In this document: one piece after another, positions 11,897 to 22,230 of the stretch
Position numbering within the stretch: position 1 is the first letter of the stretch
How the letters are laid out: each line of letters begins with the position of its first letter
Program-made: the position numbers and the translations under genes
The notes under the pieces: model-generated
Database searches by the model: none
The model's input: the letters and a program-made list of their open reading frames with translations, nothing else
Told to the model about the DNA's origin: nothing
From: Arcuatula senhousia
Taxonomy: Eukaryota > Mollusca > Bivalvia > Mytilida > Mytilidae
Direction: 5' to 3'
Length of the DNA stretch: 64,000 nucleotides
NCBI GenBank assembly: GCA_963971305.1
Contig: OZ020308.1
Location: 36,795,275-36,859,274, forward strand

Positions 11897-12471
11897 CCCG
11901 TACTTGCAACACCAATGGATGGATGTTTGGTGCTGACTGTTTTGTGGATGATATCCCAAAAAGCAATATCAAATACGCGAGGCCTTGGAAGGAATTGTGT
12001 GATAATCATCCCCCACCACGTAAGTCAACAGCAGGTCCGAATAATGATTCAATGGTCGATGAGGATTTGTTTATAATTCCACGAAAATCGTCTTGGACTG
12101 GATTTGGAGCTCCAACCAAAGCTTCAAATCCTCAACCCCCATCAATTTCTCTTTCTTCCAAACAGAGTCAATCGTCTTCCTCAAGGTCGTCATCTGCTGC
12201 TCAACCTGGAAATAGACAGCAGCGACCCTCACAGCCAGGAAGACGCCAGAGTTCATCGCAGCAGACGTCACCGCTTAAAATGCGAAGATCAAAGAAGGCC
12301 GAACGAGATGCAATTTATATGCATAATCGTTTCGGCTCTCTTGGTGACGACATGGAGTCTGATATGGATCTATCGGAAACACCTGTCGACCGTTCACAGA
12401 GCCAGTCTCCACAGAGGAGACGTAGGCGATCTCTCGGTAGACTTTCCGATCCTTCGCAGACTCCAAAATGA
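11897..12471 (+). CDS. LINE ORF1, C-terminal part (5'-truncated)
   Basis: The frame is open from the truncation point, with matching residues RTCN and NGW as in the first copy at about 7680. It ends LGRLSDPSQTPK. An internal ATG at 11923 begins MFGADCF but is not the natural start. The product is about 190 residues, rich in serine, glutamine and arginine (SQSSSSRSSSAAQPGN), with an acidic patch DDMESDMDLSETP near the end. The zinc-knuckle region lies upstream of the truncation and is absent. In the family, ORF1 binds the LINE transcript. Its TGA overlaps the ORF2 ATG (ATGA at 12468-12471), a layout suited to translation by termination and re-initiation. Confidence 0.85.
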
Positions 12472-15400
12472 GTACCATCATTCAATGGAACTGTCGAGGT
12501 CTTAAGGCCAATTTTCTTGAATTACAACTTTTAGTACAATCTTTAGATCCAACTGTTTTTTGTCTTCAGGAAACACACCTCAAGGAAACTGACACCATTT
12601 CCTTGAAAGGTTTTTCTATGTACAGTACGTTTTCTAATACTGAGCGAGCTGCAGGCGGATCCTCCATTTTAGTTAAGGACAGAGTTCTTCATAGTTCGAT
12701 TCCTTTAACTACAGATCTGCAGGCAGTTGCCGTTCGGATTTCATTACATCAAACAGTCACATTATGCTCAGTTTACGTACCACCCAATAATAATTTAACA
12801 TTAGTACAACTTAAGCAATTAACGGACCAGCTTCCTGCTCCATATATGGTATTGGGAGACTTTAATGCTCACAATCCATTGTGGGGTAGCGTTAACATTA
12901 ATGATAAGGGTAAAAAGATTGAAGACTTTTTGTCAAAAGAATCTCTTTGTATCTTCAATGACGGCTCCTCTACTTTTTTACACTCTGGTAATGGAACATA
13001 TTCATCGATTGATCTTTCCATTTGTGATCCTTCTCTTTTAACAGACTTCTCATGGCAAGTCCATGATGATCTCTGCGGAAGTGATCACTTTCCTATCATT
13101 TTAAAAGATCTTTTTGGTGAACCTGAGCAAAGAATTCCTCGTTATAAATTAGAAAAAGCCGATTGGCAAAAATTTTCAATTCTCTGTTCAGAAAAATTAA
13201 GACCAGAACTTTTTACTGAATTTAAAGAACCAATTTCTGTATTCAATGAAACCCTTATCTCTATAGCTGATGAAACAATCCCTAAGACCTCGGCATTTCC
13301 AAAAAAACTTAATAAACCCTGGTTTACCGACGAGTGTGGCAAGGCTATCGGCGATAGAAACAAAGCTCAAAATTATTTTAAAAACCATCAAACTAAAGAA
13401 AATTTAAGTAATTTTAGAATATTTCGGGCAAAGGCAAGACGAACATGCAAACAAACAAGAAGAACATCCTGGAAACAATTCGTATCTGGTTTAACCTCTC
13501 GAACTCCCATGAATAAAATTTGGAACTTCATTCAGAAAATGAAAGGTAAAAACTCAAAATCATCTGTTAAGCATCTTAATGTTGGCAATTCCACTTTAAC
13601 ATCTGAAAAAGATATTGCCAACAAATTAGCTGAGACCTTTGCAAAACATTCATCTTCATCAAATTACAAGCCTGATTTTCAAAAATTTAAACAAACAGCT
13701 GAGAAAACCAAATTAAACTTTAATTCTGACAACTCCGAAAGCTACAACTCTCCTTTTTCTTTGGATGAACTCAAAACTTCTTTAAGTAAAGCACACGATA
13801 CGGCCTGTGGCCCTGACAATATCCACTATCAGCTTCTAAAACATCTTCCTGATATATCGATGAATACTCTTTTAAATTTAATGAACGATGTTTGGATAAA
13901 TGGTAAATTGCCCGAAATATGGAAGCTTGCCACTGTTGTTCCTATCCCTAAACCAGGGAAGGATCATACAGATGCTTCAAACTATCGTCCGATAGCATTG
14001 ACAAGCTGCGTCTGCAAGACTCTTGAACGTATGATCAATGATCGGCTTGTTTGGTTCCTGGAGTCCAATGGACTCATTTCGAATATCCAGTGTGGTTTTC
14101 GCCAAGGCAGGAGCACACAAGATCATTTGGTCCGTTTCGAGTCATTTCTTCGGAACGCTTTCGCGAAGAACGAACATGTGGTGTCTATCTTTTTCGATCT
14201 CGAAAAAGCTTATGACACCACATGGAAGTATGGCATTTTAAAAGATATTTCTGATATGGGGTTGAAAGGAAGGTTGCCGAATTTTTTGGCTGACTTCCTG
14301 TCTGATAGACATTTTAATGTTAAAGTAAATAGAACAATGTCTGAAGAGTTTAATCAGGAAATGGGCGTTCCTCAGGGAAGCATCCTTTCTGTCACTCTCT
14401 TTAGTATCAAAATAAATAGTATTGCCAAAGTGTTGAAAGGTAATATTGAAGGTTCCTTATATGTTGATGATTTTTTAATATGCTACAGTGCCAAAAACAT
14501 GAACACTATTGAAAGGCAATTGCAACTGTGCCTTAATCGAATTGAAAAATGGGCCTCTGTAAACGGTTTTAAGTTTTCAGAGAGTAAAACCGTGGCTATG
14601 CATTTTTGTAAAAAGAGAAAACTCCATCCTGACCCAGATCTTTATTTATATAACAAAAAAATTAAAATGGTTGAAGAAGCGAAATTCCTTGGCGTTCTTT
14701 TTGATAAAAAACTGTCCTTTCTACCCCATATCAAAATGCTAAAATCAAGATGCCTCAAGGCTCTTGATATTTTAAAAGTTGTCTCCAGTACTGACTGGGG
14801 AGCTGATAAATCTGTTCTTTTAAATTTATACAGGTCCCTTGTAAGATCGAAATTGGATTATGGTTCTATTGTATATGGATCAGCTAAAAAGTCTTATTTG
14901 CAAATTTTAGATGCTGTTCATCATCAGGGATTGCGACTTTGCCTCGGTGCATACAGGACATCTCCTATTGAGAGCCTGTATGCGGAGGCAAATGAACCAT
15001 CCCTGAAACATCGTAGAATAAAACTCGGTCTCCAATATGCTACGAAGCTGAAAGCTTTCCCAGGTAACCTTGCCTACGACTGTGTTTTTAACCCACCTCT
15101 AAAAACTGTTTATGAAAAACACGAAAACAAAACTCCTCCATTTGGCATTCGTATTGCACCACATTTAGCTAATCTTAATATTGATTTGGAAACGATAAAA
15201 CCTGTTACATCTTTAAAAGTTCCACCCTGGGAACTTCTAAAACCTGAATTTAATTTTGATCTTCGAAAACATAAAAAGACTGAAACAAATCATTTGCTCA
15301 TTCAACAGGACTATTGTGAAATTAAATCTAAATACCCTGATTTTCTGACTGTTTATACAGATGGTTCTAAAGATGGTGATAGCGTTGCGTCTGCTGCTAT

Positions 15401-15845
15401 CTTGGGTAATAGCACTTCCACCCAACGCCTCCCATCTTCTGCTTCCATTTTTACAGCTGAAGCAAGAGCCATCATTTTAGCCCTTCGTTTAATTGATGCT
15501 TCAGAGCACGCACAATTCTTTATCTGTTCTGATTCTCTCGCTTGTCTTTTGGCAATTGAGAACTGCAAACTAAAACATCCATTAATTAGTAAAATTGTTT
15601 ACATGATTCACCAAATGATGAGAGGTGGTGCAGAATTGATTTTCCTATGGGTACCCAGTCATACTGGTATTCATGGGAATTCAGTCGTGGACAGGGTTGC
15701 GAAGGAAGCCCTTCGCAAACCAATTTCTAAATGTTTTATTCCCTATTCGGACTGCAGAAATGCAATCCGTATATATGTTCAAAGTTTATGGGATGAGGTT
15801 TGGGCTGCCGCTGAGCACAACAAACTTCATGAGTTAAAACCATAG
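12468..15845 (+). CDS. LINE ORF2: endonuclease, reverse transcriptase, RNase H
   Basis: A 1125-codon open frame. Residues 1-220 are an apurinic-type endonuclease with the motifs IQWNCRGLK, QETHLK, YVPPNN, GDFNAHNPLWG, SSIDLSICD and GSDHFPI; it nicks target DNA. Residues 450-740 are a reverse transcriptase with NYRPIAL, GFRQGRST, FFDLEKAYDTTW (motif A), PQGSILS (motif B) and YVDDF (motif C). Residues 960-1100 are RNase H with TDGSKDG, EARAI, CSDSLA and WVPSHTGIHGNSVVDRVA, keeping the D-E-D-D set. The start at 12468 is supported by the ATGA overlap with ORF1 and the same start in the decayed copy. The frame ends at a TAG at 15843, but homologous sequence continues in the same frame to 16145, so this stop is probably a mutation. 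All visible catalytic residues are present, so this is a recently active copy. Confidence 0.93.
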   Translation: MSTIIQWNCRGLKANFLELQLLVQSLDPTVFCLQETHLKETDTISLKGFSMYSTFSNTERAAGGSSILVKDRVLHSSIPLTTDLQAVAVRISLHQTVTLCSVYVPPNNNLTLVQLKQLTDQLPAPYMVLGDFNAHNPLWGSVNINDKGKKIEDFLSKESLCIFNDGSSTFLHSGNGTYSSIDLSICDPSLLTDFSWQVHDDLCGSDHFPIILKDLFGEPEQRIPRYKLEKADWQKFSILCSEKLRPELFTEFKEPISVFNETLISIADETIPKTSAFPKKLNKPWFTDECGKAIGDRNKAQNYFKNHQTKENLSNFRIFRAKARRTCKQTRRTSWKQFVSGLTSRTPMNKIWNFIQKMKGKNSKSSVKHLNVGNSTLTSEKDIANKLAETFAKHSSSSNYKPDFQKFKQTAEKTKLNFNSDNSESYNSPFSLDELKTSLSKAHDTACGPDNIHYQLLKHLPDISMNTLLNLMNDVWINGKLPEIWKLATVVPIPKPGKDHTDASNYRPIALTSCVCKTLERMINDRLVWFLESNGLISNIQCGFRQGRSTQDHLVRFESFLRNAFAKNEHVVSIFFDLEKAYDTTWKYGILKDISDMGLKGRLPNFLADFLSDRHFNVKVNRTMSEEFNQEMGVPQGSILSVTLFSIKINSIAKVLKGNIEGSLYVDDFLICYSAKNMNTIERQLQLCLNRIEKWASVNGFKFSESKTVAMHFCKKRKLHPDPDLYLYNKKIKMVEEAKFLGVLFDKKLSFLPHIKMLKSRCLKALDILKVVSSTDWGADKSVLLNLYRSLVRSKLDYGSIVYGSAKKSYLQILDAVHHQGLRLCLGAYRTSPIESLYAEANEPSLKHRRIKLGLQYATKLKAFPGNLAYDCVFNPPLKTVYEKHENKTPPFGIRIAPHLANLNIDLETIKPVTSLKVPPWELLKPEFNFDLRKHKKTETNHLLIQQDYCEIKSKYPDFLTVYTDGSKDGDSVASAAILGNSTSTQRLPSSASIFTAEARAIILALRLIDASEHAQFFICSDSLACLLAIENCKLKHPLISKIVYMIHQMMRGGAELIFLWVPSHTGIHGNSVVDRVAKEALRKPISKCFIPYSDCRNAIRIYVQSLWDEVWAAAEHNKLHELKP

Positions 15846-16145
15846 CTTGGGGAGAATCATGCTTCATTCCGATGCCGACGAGACCAAGTGGTCATCACTA
15901 GATGTCGTATTGGACATTCTAGAGTCACTCATGGCCACTTGATGACACAAGAGAAGGAGGCACCTGTGTGCATCCCTTGTGACTCTCCGTATTCGGTGAA
16001 GCATGTTCTCCTTGACTGTGTTGATGTGGCTCCAATACGTGTGAAGTATTTCACCTGTGCTTCTATGCACGATTTGTTCAGCGGCACTCCAAACGATGCC
16101 ATCATCCACTTCCTTAAGGAAGTTGGATTGTATGCAAAATTATAG
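15846..16145 (+). pseudogene. LINE ORF2 C-terminal zinc finger beyond a stop
   Basis: This is the same reading frame as ORF2, directly after the TAG at 15843. It encodes about 100 residues with RCRIGHSRVTHGHL and a cysteine-histidine cluster CIPCDSPYSVKHVLLDC, the usual C-terminal zinc-binding tail of I-type ORF2 proteins. It terminates at TAG 16143-16145. Loss by the single upstream stop would probably weaken template recognition, but the domain itself looks whole. Confidence 0.85.
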
Positions 16146-16442
16146 TTTTGTTGTTTTTTAAATATTTTACTATTTATAAACATTTAATTTGTTTCACCTG
16201 ATAATTTTGTATGTTCTATTTACAATTGTCGTTTGATAATATTAGTTTTAGCTTTTACTTAAATTATTTTAAGTGTTTACTTTTATTTATTTATTAGCAA
16301 TAACAATTTGTTTTAGTCTCGGTCTTTTGACTTAGTTTTACTTTAAAGATTTATTAAGTTATAACATGTTTTTGTCCCGATGATGGCTGCAATATCGCCG
16401 ACGGGACATAAAGCAGATACCAATCAATCAATCAATCATTAG

Positions 16443-16937
16443 GTCAAAGTTTCAAATGACACCTACTTGAAGCCGCAAATATTTGTGTATTATGGTCTTA
16501 TACAGAATGAAAAAAATCGCAGATCGATTACTTGGTTTTTGCTTAAATGTTCAAAACAAGAAGCATAACAATGTAACGGTAAAGAGTTACCGCAGTTTTA
16601 AAGTGATACTTTTTGTGAAACAGTTTTACAGTTTTAAAGTGATACTTTTTGTGAAACAGGGCCCTGTTTTACTAAGGAACTAAATTCTTAAAATGGTTTG
16701 AAGTTAGTCAAGAAAAAACAATACATTATTGAATCACATCAACAATTTGAATTTCTGTTCTTTTTATTATTTGTATTGTTATTTTCATATCACCCCATTG
16801 ATTCACTGGAAAGTAATTGAATATAGATCTGTCAAAACAACAATGACCAATAAGTTATAATTCATAATATGGCAACAACATACCAGTAACATTTGAGTTA
16901 AAAATGAGTAAATAAAAATCCTATGTACATGCACACG
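16443..16937. other. no gene; short direct duplication
   Basis: AT-rich spacer. A 31 bp segment (16593-16623) is repeated at 16629-16659 with a 36 bp offset, a small tandem duplication. Nothing else is recognised. Confidence 0.5.
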
Positions 16938-16948
16938 CACAATAATTG

Positions 16949-17421
16949 GTTAGTTAGTTAGTTATTGCTTTACTCCCAAGCAGCGCAATTTCGGCTATAT
17001 CCGGGAGATGAACATGAAAGTGGTGATACAATGAACATGAAATGATGATGAAGTGGAAGAAATGGGGACACAAGGCCAATCGGGTAGGAGAGTTTTGACT
17101 GCCACTGGAAAAAAAGAGTGATGGGTTGGGACGGGAAATTTTGCCTACGGAGACCTGCAGCAGGGTTCTTTAACGTGCGAGGAACGTGACATGGTGCACC
17201 ACTATGGTTTGCGGTCAGGTTTTCCGCATTATCGCCTGACGACCCCGCATCTCTCGATGTCAGGGCTGCCCCATTCAACCACCTGGGGCGCACATCCCAG
17301 TCGCTTTGTGGGCAAAGCGGCCTAACCCCGATGTCAGGTGTCTGAGCTCTCTTTAGTGGACTTTTACCGACAAGCTTAGCACTGCTGCGGGCCTATTCGC
17401 CTCCCGGGCCCCGCACGGGAC
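16949..17421 (-). repeat. SINE-like element, (AACT)n-tail subfamily, inverted
   Basis: On the minus strand it starts GTCCCGTGCGGGGCCCGG at 17421 and ends in AACT repeats (TTAG repeats on the plus strand at 16949-16966). Flanks CACAATAATTGG (16938-16949) and CACAATACTTGG (17422-17433) match at 11 of 12, giving a target duplication that overlaps the tail by a base. Confidence 0.9.
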
Positions 17422-17433
17422 CACAATACTTGG

Positions 17434-18315
17434 TCATGAAAGTGTTTGACAATAAAAACAAGACCAATCGATGTCTGGCCCTGTGTCGCACGGCAAAACG
17501 TTGAACCCTGTACCTTCTAGGCCCAATATGGACAGTCAAAATATTTTGACAGTTGCATCCTATGGTGGACTTTCATTTTTAGCATATTTGTCACATGCCA
17601 CCCAATATTGTAAAAATAGACAAAAAAAATAGTTTCTATTTTTTCCCCTTTTGGTCCCCTTATTGCTAAACAGAAAAGGTGGGTCAAGAAAAAATTGTAT
17701 CCTCCATTTTGTATCCAATATATGACCAAAATTAACTTGTAAAAATTTTTTTCTAATTCGGACCATAAATAAAAAATGTCACATTTTTTTCCCTTTTGGG
17801 CCCCTCGTTCCTAAACAAAAAGAGAGGGGACCCCAAAATCATCCAACCCTTTAATTTATGGTGAGTAACACTACTGTAAAGTTTCATAGCATTTGGTCAA
17901 CCAAAACAAGTTATTGTGGAAACAAATAAAAAAGTTGCTTTTTTGGCCCCTTTTGGGCCCTTAGTTTCTGAATGAAAAAAGAGGGGACACCCAAAATCAG
18001 CCCAACCCTTCCTTTTATGGTAAGTAATATTACTGTATAGTTTCACAGCATTTGGTCAACCAGAACAAAAGTTATTGTGGAAAAAAATTAAAAAGTCGCC
18101 TTTTGGGCCCCTAATTTCTAAACGAAATTATAAAATGACCTAAAAAGGGGAGGTGCACATCTTCAATATATCTGTAATCACTGTGTAAAATTTCAGAAAG
18201 ATCTAGTGTTTGGTTTTTGAGATTCAGAGAGACAGGCATTCCATAGCGGGACGGACGGACGGACGGACTGACCCGACTACTAGATCTGCTTTCGCCTTCG
18301 GCGACGCGGGTAAAA
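17434..18315. repeat. dispersed repeat with GGCCCC blocks and (GGAC)n
   Basis: The interval has repeated blocks of the type CCCTTTTGGGCCCCT followed by AAAAAGAGGGGAC and CAAAATCA at about 17780, 17940 and 18100. Toward the end there is a GGAC run at 18248-18268 and then GCCTTCGGCGACGCGGGTA. It resembles element T in general style (alternating GGCCCC blocks) but not closely. It has no coding capacity, and the class is unknown. Confidence 0.55.
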
Positions 18316-18598
18316 ATAGATATGCACATCGACACGATATGTTTGAAAAAGTTGTACAATATTATATCCAGAGATTTGAAATTTGATGTTCATAAACTGT
18401 AGATTTACCCCAAATATAAATTAATTACAAAGAAATCGCATTGCAATAATATGGCCATGGACGGATCTAAAATATGACAGACTATTACATATATTTGCGC
18501 AATAATATAGAAGTTATGAAATGTGGAAATGTACGCACCACGACCGAGACATATCGCCGGCACTTTAATAATCTTCAAGTAGAAAACGTCACGTGCAA

Positions 18599-18957
18599 GT
18601 CCCGGATGGCGAATAGGCCCGCAGCAGAGCCTAGCTTGTCGTAAGAGGCGACTAAGGGTATTGGGATTCTAACGTCGGGTCAGTGCTCAGCCATGCGCAG
18701 AGCGACCAAGTGTGTACCCTTGGTGGCTGAATAGGGTGGCCCTCGTCCGCGGGGGTTTTCAGGTCTATAATACGGAAACCCTGACCGCTGACCATAGTGG
18801 GCCAACGTGTGTGGAGAGTGCCACGCTTCATGCACGTAAAAGACCCCTTTGTGGACGGCCAAGTAGTGCACCACATAGGCTAAATTTTTCGCCCCTACCC
18901 ACCTCTCCCCTTTTCTTGTGGTGCTTCAAAATTTACCGGTCCTTTGTGTTCCACCCA
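18599..18957 (+). repeat. SINE-like element, 3'-truncated
   Basis: Starts GTCCCGGATGGCGAATAGG and follows the ACTC family up to the TGTGTTCCACCCAC block, then stops abruptly at about 18957. The tail and the ATCATCATTTCATG block are missing. Confidence 0.85.
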
Positions 18958-19077
18958 CGATTACCCATTGCTAACGGCTGCGGGCAATATTCACAAGGGT
19001 TTATATGACAACGAGGACAAACATTTTTTGGACTATAAAATCAACTATAAAAAGCGCACAATATTTCATTAAGAATA

Positions 19078-20387
19078 AAAAGCTACGCCGAGCGCAGCAT
19101 GATACGACCGCAACAAGTTAAACCTGTACGTTGGAGGCCTAATATGGATAGTCAATTGCTTTGGTCACATGAAGCCCATGGTGGACTTACAAAGCTTTTT
19201 GACACATGCATCCTGTGGTGGACTTAAAAATGCATTTTTGACACATATAGATTTACATCAACATCTAATACAAAAAGCCTTATTTATATACATGTAATAA
19301 CTACAACTTAATTTTAAGTATAAAACAATTTGCCTTGACAAACTTTTAAAATTGTTTTTTTTTCCCCCTTTGACCCCTTATTTCTCGAAAATGGTACGAG
19401 ATATTGCAAATCTGATTGGAAAACGCAGGCAGGGATTTTTACAAGGATTCCAATGAAAAAAAAGATTTTGAAAATCGGACCAAAAATAAAAAAAAGTTGA
19501 TTTTATGGGCGTGGCCTGTCTTTACCCCCTGTAGCAATGTAATGGTGAAATACATGTCAAAATCATTGACACATTTAGTAGACAGAATTTTATGAGCACT
19601 TCAACAAAAAAAGAATTTTCAAAATTGAATGAATAATGAACATTCTACAACAGTTTTGTCAATACACCCGTTTTAGCCCCTTTGGCCCTTTTTTTCTAAA
19701 ACAGTAGGGGCCACAAACCCCAAATACAATACCAACATTCCTTTAGTTGATATAATCATCATATTTAAACTTCATAACAATTGGCTGGCCCACTACAACT
19801 AAATATTGGTAAAAAACTATTTGCCTGGACAAACTTTTATAAATGGCGTTTTTGGCCCCTTTGACCCCTAATTTCTCTAAAACGGTATGAGATATTGCAA
19901 ATCTGATTGAAAAACGCAGGCAGGGATTTTTACAAGGATTCCAATGAAAAAAAGATTTTGAAAATCGGACCACAAATAAAAAAGTCGATTTTTTGGGTGT
20001 GGCCCCTTTTTGACCCCTTTTAGCAATGTAACGGTACAAGATACGTCAAAGGTGTTGTTACATTTTGTTGACAGAATTTATTGAGGAGTACAATAAAAAA
20101 AGAATGATCAAAATCGGATGAAAAATAAACATTCTACAGACGTTTTGTCAATACACCAGTTTTAGCCCCTTTTGGCCCTTTTTTCCAAAACGGTAGGGGC
20201 CATCAACCCCAAATACAATAGGAACCTTCCTCTAGTGGTAAGAAACATCATATCAAAATTTCATAACAATTGGTCAATATTTACTCAAGTTATCGCACGG
20301 AAACCAAATGTCCCCAGACGACGACGACGACGACGACGACATCGCCATAACATTATACGATCGCAAAAATTTTGCGGTCGTATAAAA
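19078..20387 (-). repeat. hairpin-ended dispersed element T, copy 2
   Basis: This copy is inverted relative to 10931-11838. It begins on the plus strand with AGCTACGCCGAGCGCAGCAT and ends with the palindromic GATCGCAAAAATTTTGCGGT block after a GACGAC run (20318-20340). It is longer than copy 1 because an internal segment of roughly 480 bp is present twice (about 19330-19560 and 19810-20040). Flanking DNA shares about 40 bp beginning ACTATAAAATCAACT at about 19036 and 20448, possibly a repeat the element landed in. Confidence 0.75.
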
Positions 20388-21584
20388 ATCGGCCAATAGA
20401 TTGATAATTATTTATAATAAAAGGTATATTTTGAAGAAAATACACAAAACTATAAAATCAACTTTAAAAGCGTGCAATATTTCACCAAGAAAAAAATCAC
20501 CTGCAAATAGTTCATAAAATTTCTGTCCTTGATTGACATTTATTTATAATTAAAGGTATATTTTTAAGAAAATACACAAAACTAATTAGTTATTTATATT
20601 GATTAAAGGGTACCGATTAAAGAAATATTTTGTAAGTTAATAATATAGTATTATTGCGTAAACTTTTCCATATGCAACTAGTCCAACATTTCATATTGCC
20701 TAGTCCAATATGCCATATCGACTAGTTCAATATGAAATTAAATTCCGGAAATAAAACGATATTTAAATGGCATTGCATATTGGACAAATTAACCCAATTG
20801 AATTGCTATTTTATTTGTTGATTGGTTACTGTTTGATTTTTTTTTATATAAATATTTAAATAAACATTCCCAAACGGAGTCATTAATTTCATGAAATATC
20901 ATTAAACTAACCTCTTAGATCATTTCTGAGTCGATGAAAGACAAACCACTGTCTGCTTTTTCGACTAATCTGCAGTATGTTCTTAAAGAAATGTTCAGCA
21001 GCGATTTATACCACGCCTTCCTGTATTTTATAAAAAAATATCGACAATTAATAAAAGTTTAAGCTTAAAAAAATTCTTTTCTTTTCAGTTTAATCTTCCC
21101 TCTTTTTGGGGGAAGGGGGGGTTATCGTTGAAAGCTTCAAATCTCACCTTGAAAAGTAAGCCTTTTAGGAATTACCATTTTCTAACACTATTTTAAAATT
21201 GCAACCTGTAAATCCTTAACGTTTTTACACGTTTAAAAAAATATGGAAACCCTCGTTCTTCTGCAGTTTTTATTCATCAAGTTTAAATTGTTCCAAATTT
21301 CGATACTTTTATCAGAATAATATTCGATACTATTGTTTGGTTGTTTTTGATTATCATTTATATCCCTTACTTAAATTAAAACAATTTTCTTTTGAGAAAA
21401 AAAACTTGTATACTTTCAGGGACCCAGTGTAAATATGTCGTTAGTAACTTTGCATTAAGCTGTTGCCTTTTCATATTGCGTTTATAATAAAATTTGATTT
21501 GCTAACTTTGTACATTTGATAAAACATGAGTATACTGAACATACTTACTTGCAAATAAATTTTCCTTCTAAAAACGACAGTCTC
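20388..21584. other. no gene seen
   Basis: AT-rich spacer. Short direct repeats occur (GGTATATTTT.GAAGAAAATACACAAAACT-like at about 20423 and 20556), and the words TAGTCCAA and CTAGT recur near 20685-20735. No coding region or element end was recognised. Confidence 0.45.
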
Positions 21585-21589
21585 AAGAT

Positions 21590-21869
21590 TGTAGTGAATT
21601 CTCCCCGTAAGTTCGTTCCGGCAGCCATTACCGATACTTATCGGGATTCATCGTAGACTCAACATCAAGCCTCCATTTGAGATGAGAAACTCTCAAGAGT
21701 TTACGTAGGCTGTTGAAGACATAACCGCGCGATTTAGGAGAGAGACGAAAAGAGGAGAAGACGAGACGATTGAGAGTAGAAGACGAAAGTGTAGACTTGA
21801 CTAGAGGCGGCGAGATAATTAGGTTGACAGGTATTTTAACATTCAGGTCGAACCCATAAAAACACAATA
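21590..21869 (+). repeat. 5' LTR
   Basis: Begins TGTAGTGAATTCTCCCCG and ends AAACACAATA. It matches the LTR at 29314-29590 except for one G/A difference and one 3 bp indel, all seen directly. The exact 3' base is ambiguous by one or two. Confidence 0.95.
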
Positions 21870-21874
21870 TAAAT

Positions 21875-21892
21875 TGGTACTGCGGGTGCCTG
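21875..21892 (+). promoter_or_regulatory. candidate tRNA primer-binding site
   Basis: A TGG (21875) followed by TACTGCGGGTGCCTG lies five bases after the 5' LTR, where minus-strand DNA synthesis would be primed. The complementary tRNA 3' end would finish CAGTACCA, but I cannot name the tRNA. Assigned by position and the TGG start only. Confidence 0.4.
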
Positions 21893-22230
21893 AATTGTTG
21901 ACATACACAACACGAAAAAAATATTTCTCAGCAGACTGCAGCTGCATCCGCCATAAAACCACGTGTTCGCCAGTTGAACACAGATTGATGTAAAGATAAA
22001 AATAGATAAGAGTCATGCAATAAATGACATAGATGTGAATTTCATGAAAAATCAAAAAAACAAGTACACATTAAATAGACAATTTGAGGTGGAATTTTGA
22101 TACATCACTTTGCATCATTGTCCAACACATATTTGATCATATTTTCTGAAATATAAAATTTTTGAGTCAAAGTAAAATCAGTGAAATTGATTTTACAAAT
22201 TAAAGCAATCAATTATTGATTTAAATTAAA

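Larger units (their letters stand above)
11896..16435 (+). mobile_element. I-type LINE, 5'-truncated, ORF2 nearly intact
   Basis: Starts inside ORF1 and runs to a 3' tail of CAAT repeats (16420-16435) preceded by TCGCCGACGGGACATAAAGC. A 7 bp repeat TCATTAG at 11889-11895 and 16436-16442 is a plausible target duplication; part of it could be ancestral similarity at the 5' side. The layout is ORF1 C-terminal part, ORF2 with endonuclease, reverse transcriptase and RNase H, then a 290 bp AT-rich 3' UTR. RNase H plus apurinic endonuclease places it in the I superfamily (I/Nimb-like); the finer clade is not certain. Confidence 0.9.

Noticed and set aside
21843..22055. 70-codon minus-strand protein over the LTR end
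   Set aside because: It overlaps the LTR/primer-site junction and has no recognisable domain.
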